A stretch of DNA of 19,307 nucleotides from CAVVYA01 sp964577835 (lineage in GTDB: Bacteria > Pseudomonadota > Alphaproteobacteria > SMXQ01): NCBI GenBank assembly GCA_964577835.1, contig CAZOBN010000056.1, forward strand, positions 1 to 19,307, written 5' to 3'. Shown here in pieces: positions 15,529-19,307 of this stretch; position 1 is the stretch's first letter; the number at the start of each line of letters is the position of its first letter. The notes beneath the pieces are model-generated. The model had not been told where the DNA came from. It saw only the letters and a program-made list of their open reading frames with translations, and did not search any database. The translations under genes and the position numbers were made by a program.

Positions 15529-16461
15529 ATGTCCCAGCCGTCCGAGTCGTCCCGTGCCAAGCCGCCCGCCGAACCGCGCCTCCATAAGGGCGAGAGGCCC
15601 GGCGCGCCCGATGTCATGGCATTCTTCAATGAGGCGACGTCGAGCGTGTCCTATCTGGTGATCGACCCGCAGAGCGAGCAGGCCGCGATTATCGATCCGG
15701 TGCTCGATTTCGACCCCGTGGCGGCGCGCATCGGCGTCCTCGGGGCCGACCGCCTCGCCAGCGAAGCGGAGGACCGCGACCTGACGATCGATTGGGTACT
15801 CGATACCCATATCCATGCGGATCATGTCACCGCGGCGGGCTATCTCAAATTCCGGCTCGGCGGCCAGCTCGGTATCGGCGCCGAGGTCGGCCAGGTGCAG
15901 GCGACGTTCGCCGAGATCTACAATGCCGGTCCGGATTTCAAGACCGACGGCTCGCAGTTCGACCATCTGTTCAAGGACGGCGAGCGCTTCAAGGTCGGCA
16001 ACCTCCCCGCCGTGGCGCTGCATATGCCGGGCCATACGGCCGACCACGTCTGCTATGTGATCGGCGATGCGGTGTTCGTCGGCGACACCTTGATGATGCC
16101 GGACTATGGCACGGCGCGCTGCGACTTCCCCGGTGCCGATCCGCATGTGCTCTATCACTCGATTCGCAAGCTGTTCGAGCTGCCACCCGCGATGCGTGTG
16201 TTCGTGCTGCACGACTATGCCCCGAACGGGCGGGCCTACGAATGGGAAACCACGGTCGGCGCTCAGGCGGCGGACAATGTGCTGGCGCGCGAGGGCATCG
16301 GCGAGGGCGAATTCGTCGCCGAGCGGACGCGGCGCGACAAGACCCTGACCGTGCCGACGCTCATGCTGCCGGCGATCCAGATGAACATGCGCGCCGGCGC
16401 GCTGCCGCCGCCCGAAGCGAACGGCCAACGCTATCTCAAAATTCCGGTGGACCGTTTTTAG
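15529..16461 (+). CDS. Persulfide dioxygenase-like MBL-fold metallo-hydrolase
   Basis: This 310-residue protein has the metallo-beta-lactamase fold of the ETHE1/Blh group, whose members oxidise glutathione persulfide to sulfite with a mononuclear iron. Metal-binding residues are in THIHADH (H94, H96, D98, H99), H169 in MPGHTADH, D186 in VGDTLMMPDYGTARCDFPG, and H228 in VLHDY. The stretch MPDYGTARCDFPG is characteristic of persulfide dioxygenases and related proteins, and separates them from glyoxalase II. The N-terminal 28 residues are extra and low in complexity. The ATG follows AAAGGG by six bases. A TusA-like carrier gene begins 13 bases downstream, which supports a role in sulfane sulfur handling. 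No rhodanese or quinone reductase gene is in the window. Confidence 0.88.
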   Translation: MSQPSESSRAKPPAEPRLHKGERPGAPDVMAFFNEATSSVSYLVIDPQSEQAAIIDPVLDFDPVAARIGVLGADRLASEAEDRDLTIDWVLDTHIHADHVTAAGYLKFRLGGQLGIGAEVGQVQATFAEIYNAGPDFKTDGSQFDHLFKDGERFKVGNLPAVALHMPGHTADHVCYVIGDAVFVGDTLMMPDYGTARCDFPGADPHVLYHSIRKLFELPPAMRVFVLHDYAPNGRAYEWETTVGAQAADNVLAREGIGEGEFVAERTRRDKTLTVPTLMLPAIQMNMRAGALPPPEANGQRYLKIPVDRF

Positions 16462-16474
16462 GGGACCGCTGCTG

Positions 16475-16717
16475 ATGACAGCCGACAGCAAGCCCGCTCA
16501 GTTTCTCGATCTCAAGGGGCTCAAGTGTCCGCTGCCGGTGCTGCGCGCCAACAAGGCGCTGCGCGCGCTGGAAACCGGCGCGGTGATCGAGATCGCGGCG
16601 ACCGATCCGGCGTCGGCCAAGGATTTCGAAACCTATTGCCAGACTGCCGGCCATGGGCTGCTGGCGCGCGAGGAAGCGAACGGGGTTTACACCTTCCGCA
16701 TCCGGAAGGGCGGCTGA
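16475..16717 (+). CDS. TusA-like sulfur carrier protein
   Basis: This 80-residue cytoplasmic protein has the SirA/TusA fold, with the hallmark LKCPLPVLRANKAL motif (C18 in CPLP) that carries sulfur as a persulfide. The remainder, with TDPASAKDFETYCQTAGH, matches the family. Classical TusA acts in tRNA 2-thiouridine synthesis, but paralogues next to persulfide dioxygenases serve in sulfur oxidation or transfer. The 13-base gap after the dioxygenase-like gene makes the second role more likely. There are no nearby tus or dsr genes. Confidence 0.92.
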   Translation: MTADSKPAQFLDLKGLKCPLPVLRANKALRALETGAVIEIAATDPASAKDFETYCQTAGHGLLAREEANGVYTFRIRKGG

Positions 16718-16748
16718 ACCACACCGGGCGAAAAGGGGGCGGGTGATC

Positions 16749-17687
16749 ATGGCGACGGAGGCGACATTGCTGTTCACGCACCGCGCGTGCCTGGCCCACG
16801 ATCCGAGCCCGGGCCACCCCGAATCGCCGGCGCGGCTCGCCGCCATCCTCGCCGCTCTCGACGCGCCCGAATTCGCCGGCCTGGTCCGCCGCGAGGCGCC
16901 GCGCGCGAAGCGCGCCTGGATCGAGCGGGTGCATCCGGCCGATTTCGTCGAACGAATATTGGCGGCCGTGCCGCAGTCGGACTATGTCGCCATCGACGGC
17001 GACACGATCCTGTCGCCCGGCTCGGGCGAGGCAGCGCTGCGCGCGGCCGGCGCCCTGTGCGCGGCGGTGGATGCGGTGATGGCGGGCGAGGGGGCCAATG
17101 CCTTCTGCGCGGTGCGTCCGCCCGGCCACCATGCCGAGCCGGAGCGCGCCATGGGATTCTGCCTGTTCAACAATGTCGCCATCGGCGCGCTGCACGCCCG
17201 GCACGCGCATGGCTGCGCGCGCGTCGCCGTGGTCGATTTCGACGTGCATCATGGCAACGGCACCCAGGCGGCGTTCGAGCGCGACCCGAACCTGTTCTTC
17301 GCCTCGACTCACCAATCGCCGCTCTATCCCGGCACCGGCATGGCGAACGAGCGAGGCGTCGGCAATATCATCAATGTGCCGCTGCCGCCGCGCTCCGGCG
17401 GCGCCCAATTCCGCAGCGCCATGAGCGACACGATCCTGCCGGCCCTGGGCGACTTCCGTCCCGACTTCATCCTGGTCTCGGCCGGCTTCGATGCCCATTA
17501 CGAGGACCCGCTGGCCAACCTGGAATTCACCGAGGAGGATTTCGCCTGGGCGACCGAGGAAATCCTCGCCGTGGCGAAAGAGACCTGCCGGGGCCGCGTC
17601 GTCTCGACCCTGGAGGGCGGCTACGACCTCGACGCGCTGGCCGCCAGCGCGAGCGCCCATGTGCGCGCGCTGATGGCGGCGGGCTGA
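16749..17687 (+). CDS. Histone deacetylase-like (class II type) amidohydrolase
   Basis: This 312-residue protein belongs to the arginase/deacetylase superfamily, which removes acetyl groups from lysine or polyamines with a zinc ion. Key sites are clear: the paired histidines in RPPGHHAEPERAMGFC, the zinc ligands in VVDFDVHHGNGTQ, the later ligand aspartate in VSAGFDAHYEDPLAN, and the catalytic tyrosine in TLEGGYDLDAL. The substrate in bacteria of this type is not known; acetylated proteins or acetylpolyamines are both possible. The ATG at 16749 lies 31 bases after the TusA stop, with a GGGGG run nine bases upstream; GTG at 16743 is an alternative. It could be co-transcribed with the sulfur pair before it and with xseB after it. 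Confidence 0.92.
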   Translation: MATEATLLFTHRACLAHDPSPGHPESPARLAAILAALDAPEFAGLVRREAPRAKRAWIERVHPADFVERILAAVPQSDYVAIDGDTILSPGSGEAALRAAGALCAAVDAVMAGEGANAFCAVRPPGHHAEPERAMGFCLFNNVAIGALHARHAHGCARVAVVDFDVHHGNGTQAAFERDPNLFFASTHQSPLYPGTGMANERGVGNIINVPLPPRSGGAQFRSAMSDTILPALGDFRPDFILVSAGFDAHYEDPLANLEFTEEDFAWATEEILAVAKETCRGRVVSTLEGGYDLDALAASASAHVRALMAAG

Positions 17688-17773
17688 GCGGACTCGCTCC
17701 CTTCGCGGTCCCTTCGCGGTCTTGCCCTGGGCCGGGCCAGCGCCTAAACTGCGCGCCCAATCAAGGATTTCCC

Positions 17774-18043
17774 ATGGCCCAGACGACACCGTCCACCGCC
17801 GCCGACACACCGCCCGACATCGCTCAGCTCTCGTTCGAGGAGGCGCTCGGCGAACTCGAAAAGATCGTCGGCGATCTGGAGCGCGGCAAGGTCAAGCTCG
17901 ACGATGCGATCGCCGCCTACACGCGGGGTGCCCAACTTAAGGCACATTGCGAGCGCAAGCTCGCCGATGCGAAGGCGAAGGTGGAGAAGATCGTGCTGCG
18001 CCCGGACGGCAGCGTCGCCGCCGAAAACGCCGCAATCGAGTAG
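17774..18043 (+). CDS. xseB: Exodeoxyribonuclease VII small subunit
   Basis: This 89-residue protein is the small subunit of exonuclease VII, which degrades single-stranded DNA together with several XseB chains bound to XseA. Family features are LSFEEALGELEKIVGDLERG, the following VKLDDAIAAYTRGAQLKAHC and the coiled helix ERKLADAKAKVEKI. AAGGA lies six bases before the ATG. The gene is followed by ispA after 47 bases, and the xseB-ispA-dxs order is widely conserved. The large subunit gene is not in the window. Confidence 0.96.
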   Translation: MAQTTPSTAADTPPDIAQLSFEEALGELEKIVGDLERGKVKLDDAIAAYTRGAQLKAHCERKLADAKAKVEKIVLRPDGSVAAENAAIE

Positions 18044-18090
18044 CGGCCACGCCGTCTGCGCCAACCCCGACTGATTCGACAGGCCGTAGT

Positions 18091-18996
18091 TTGAACGACA
18101 TTTCCGCCGCCTTGGCAGAGACCGCACGCACGGTCGATTCGGTGCTCGCCAAGCTCCTGCCGCAGCACTCTGGCCGCGGCGAGGATGTGCTGTTCGAGGC
18201 CATGCGCTATGCCGTGATGGGTGGCGGCAAGCGCTTCCGCCCGAGCCTGACGCTGGCCTGCGCTCGTCTGTTCGATGTGCCGGAGAGCTACGCCTGGCGC
18301 GCCGGAGCGGCCGTCGAGCTGGTGCACTGCTATTCCCTGGTGCACGATGACCTGCCCGCCATGGACGACGACGACCTGCGCCGGGGCCAGCCATCCTGCC
18401 ACGTCAAATTCGGCGAGGCGACGGCGATCCTCGCCGGTGACGCGCTGATGACCCTCGCCTTCGAGGTGCTGGCGGCGCCCGAGACCCACCCGGACGCTGC
18501 GCTGCGCTGCGGCCTGATCACCGGGCTGGCCCATGCGGCCGGCGCGCGGGGCATGGTCGCCGGGCAGATGGTCGATCTCGCCGCCGAGGGAAAGACCCAA
18601 GGCCCGCGCGCGCTCGATGCCGATGGCATTGCGCGGATGGAGGGGCTGAAGACAGGTGGGCTGATCGCCTTCGCCTGCGACGCCGCGGCCATCCTCGGCC
18701 GCGCTCCGGAAGAGGCGCGTCACGCTCTGGCCGGCTATGCCCGCGCCCTCGGGCTCGCCTATCAGGTGGTCGACGATTTGCTCGACGCCGAAGGCGAGGC
18801 CGGCCTGATCGGCAAGACCGCCGGCAAGGATGCCAAGGCCGGCAAGGCGACATTCGTGGCCGTTCTCGGCCTGGAAGGCGCCCGGCAGGAGGCCGCGAGG
18901 CTGGCCGGCCAAGCGGGCCGCCACCTTGATTTCTTCGGTAAAAAGGCCGACTTTCTCAGAAACATGACGCGCTTCGTCATCGAGCGCCACAGGTAA
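18091..18996 (+). CDS. ispA: Farnesyl diphosphate synthase (polyprenyl synthetase family)
   Basis: This 301-residue enzyme condenses isopentenyl diphosphate with dimethylallyl and geranyl diphosphate to form farnesyl diphosphate. The substrate motifs are GGGKRFRP (44-51), the first aspartate-rich motif DDLPAMDDDD at 86-95 with the two-residue insert of bacterial enzymes, and the second, DDLLD, at 228-232. Y81 lies five residues before the first motif, where a bulky residue limits the product to about C15, which favours farnesyl over geranylgeranyl diphosphate. The end (FLRNMTRFVIERHR) is typical. The start is TTG at 18091; upstream in-frame sequence overlaps xseB and is not protein-like. The Shine-Dalgarno sequence is weak. 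Confidence 0.95.
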   Translation: MNDISAALAETARTVDSVLAKLLPQHSGRGEDVLFEAMRYAVMGGGKRFRPSLTLACARLFDVPESYAWRAGAAVELVHCYSLVHDDLPAMDDDDLRRGQPSCHVKFGEATAILAGDALMTLAFEVLAAPETHPDAALRCGLITGLAHAAGARGMVAGQMVDLAAEGKTQGPRALDADGIARMEGLKTGGLIAFACDAAAILGRAPEEARHALAGYARALGLAYQVVDDLLDAEGEAGLIGKTAGKDAKAGKATFVAVLGLEGARQEAARLAGQAGRHLDFFGKKADFLRNMTRFVIERHR

Positions 18997-19000
18997 ACCA

Positions 19001-19307
19001 TTGGATAACAATGTAAATAGTAAGACGCCCCTGCTCGACCAGGTCAAGGAGCCGAGCGATCTTCGTCATTTGCCGGAAAAAGACCTGCGCCAGGTTGCCG
19101 ACGAATTGCGCGCCGAGACCATCGAGGCGGTGTCCCTGACCGGCGGCCATCTCGGGGCCGGGCTCGGCGTGGTCGAGCTCACGGTGGCCTTGCACTATGT
19201 CTTCAACACGCCGGAGGACCGGCTGATCTGGGACGTCGGCCACCAGGCCTATCCGCACAAGATCCTGACCGGCCGGCGCGACCGCATCCGCACCCTGCGC
19301 CAGGGCG
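19001..19307 (+). CDS. dxs: 1-deoxy-D-xylulose-5-phosphate synthase, N-terminal part (runs off window)
   Basis: This is the start of the thiamine diphosphate enzyme that condenses pyruvate with glyceraldehyde 3-phosphate, the first step of the MEP isoprenoid route. About 102 codons are visible: TPLLDQVKEPSDLRHLPEKD, VSLTGGHLGAGLGVVELTVA and WDVGHQAYPHKILTGRRD are all strongly conserved in DXS. The GGHLGAGLG and DVGHQAYPHK segments contain active-site residues. The start is TTG at 19001, four bases after the ispA stop, because the nearby ATG at 19011 is out of frame and followed at once by TAA. Coupling with ispA is likely. The frame is open at the window end. Confidence 0.95.
   Translation, partial: MDNNVNSKTPLLDQVKEPSDLRHLPEKDLRQVADELRAETIEAVSLTGGHLGAGLGVVELTVALHYVFNTPEDRLIWDVGHQAYPHKILTGRRDRIRTLRQG

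Noticed and set aside
17699..17720. Two tandem copies of CCCTTCGCGGT
   Set aside because: It is only a two-copy, 11-base duplication in the gap before xseB, with no sign of function.

Overview
The window looks like chromosomal DNA from a GC-rich alphaproteobacterium, probably a Rhodospirillales-type organism. The reasons are the strong GC bias, the xseB-ispA-dxs gene order, the palindromic intergenic element built on GGGCTTGACCC, a two-domain ABC molybdate system with a separate ModE, and several TTG or GTG starts. There is no phage, transposase, CRISPR array, rRNA or tRNA that I can support. Most of the window is core metabolism and regulation, densely packed.

Layout. The left end holds the 3' end of a sensor histidine kinase (+), converging on a DMT/EamA permease (-). 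Next come a small remnant of an alpha/beta-hydrolase gene and a NarL/FixJ-type response regulator (-). The regulator is divergent from a secreted PQQ-type sorbosone/glucose dehydrogenase (+), and the shared upstream region contains a repeated promoter motif. A clear intrinsic terminator separates that dehydrogenase from the polyamine operon speD-speE (-). A second minus-strand run is tsaC/Sua5, an FAD-linked D-2-hydroxyacid dehydrogenase and a VanZ-like membrane protein. Upstream of it is cysQ (-), divergent from an MFS permease (+).

The middle is a molybdate module: modA-modB-modC (+) preceded by an excellent ModE-type operator, and a short single-domain modE (-) whose 3' end overlaps modC by 32 bases. 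Divergent from modE is a cupin gene (+), followed by a 92-bp palindromic REP-like element and an alpha/beta hydrolase (-).

The right end is a plus-strand series. It starts with a persulfide dioxygenase-like metallo-hydrolase and a TusA-type sulfur carrier, likely acting together in persulfide handling. A class II HDAC-like deacetylase follows, then xseB, ispA and the start of dxs, which lead into isoprenoid synthesis.

I found no wholly new system. The most promising leads are the motif shared by the divergent response regulator and PQQ dehydrogenase promoters, the molybdate regulation that lacks a sensing domain in ModE, and a cupin with an altered metal-ligand set behind a leader hairpin.
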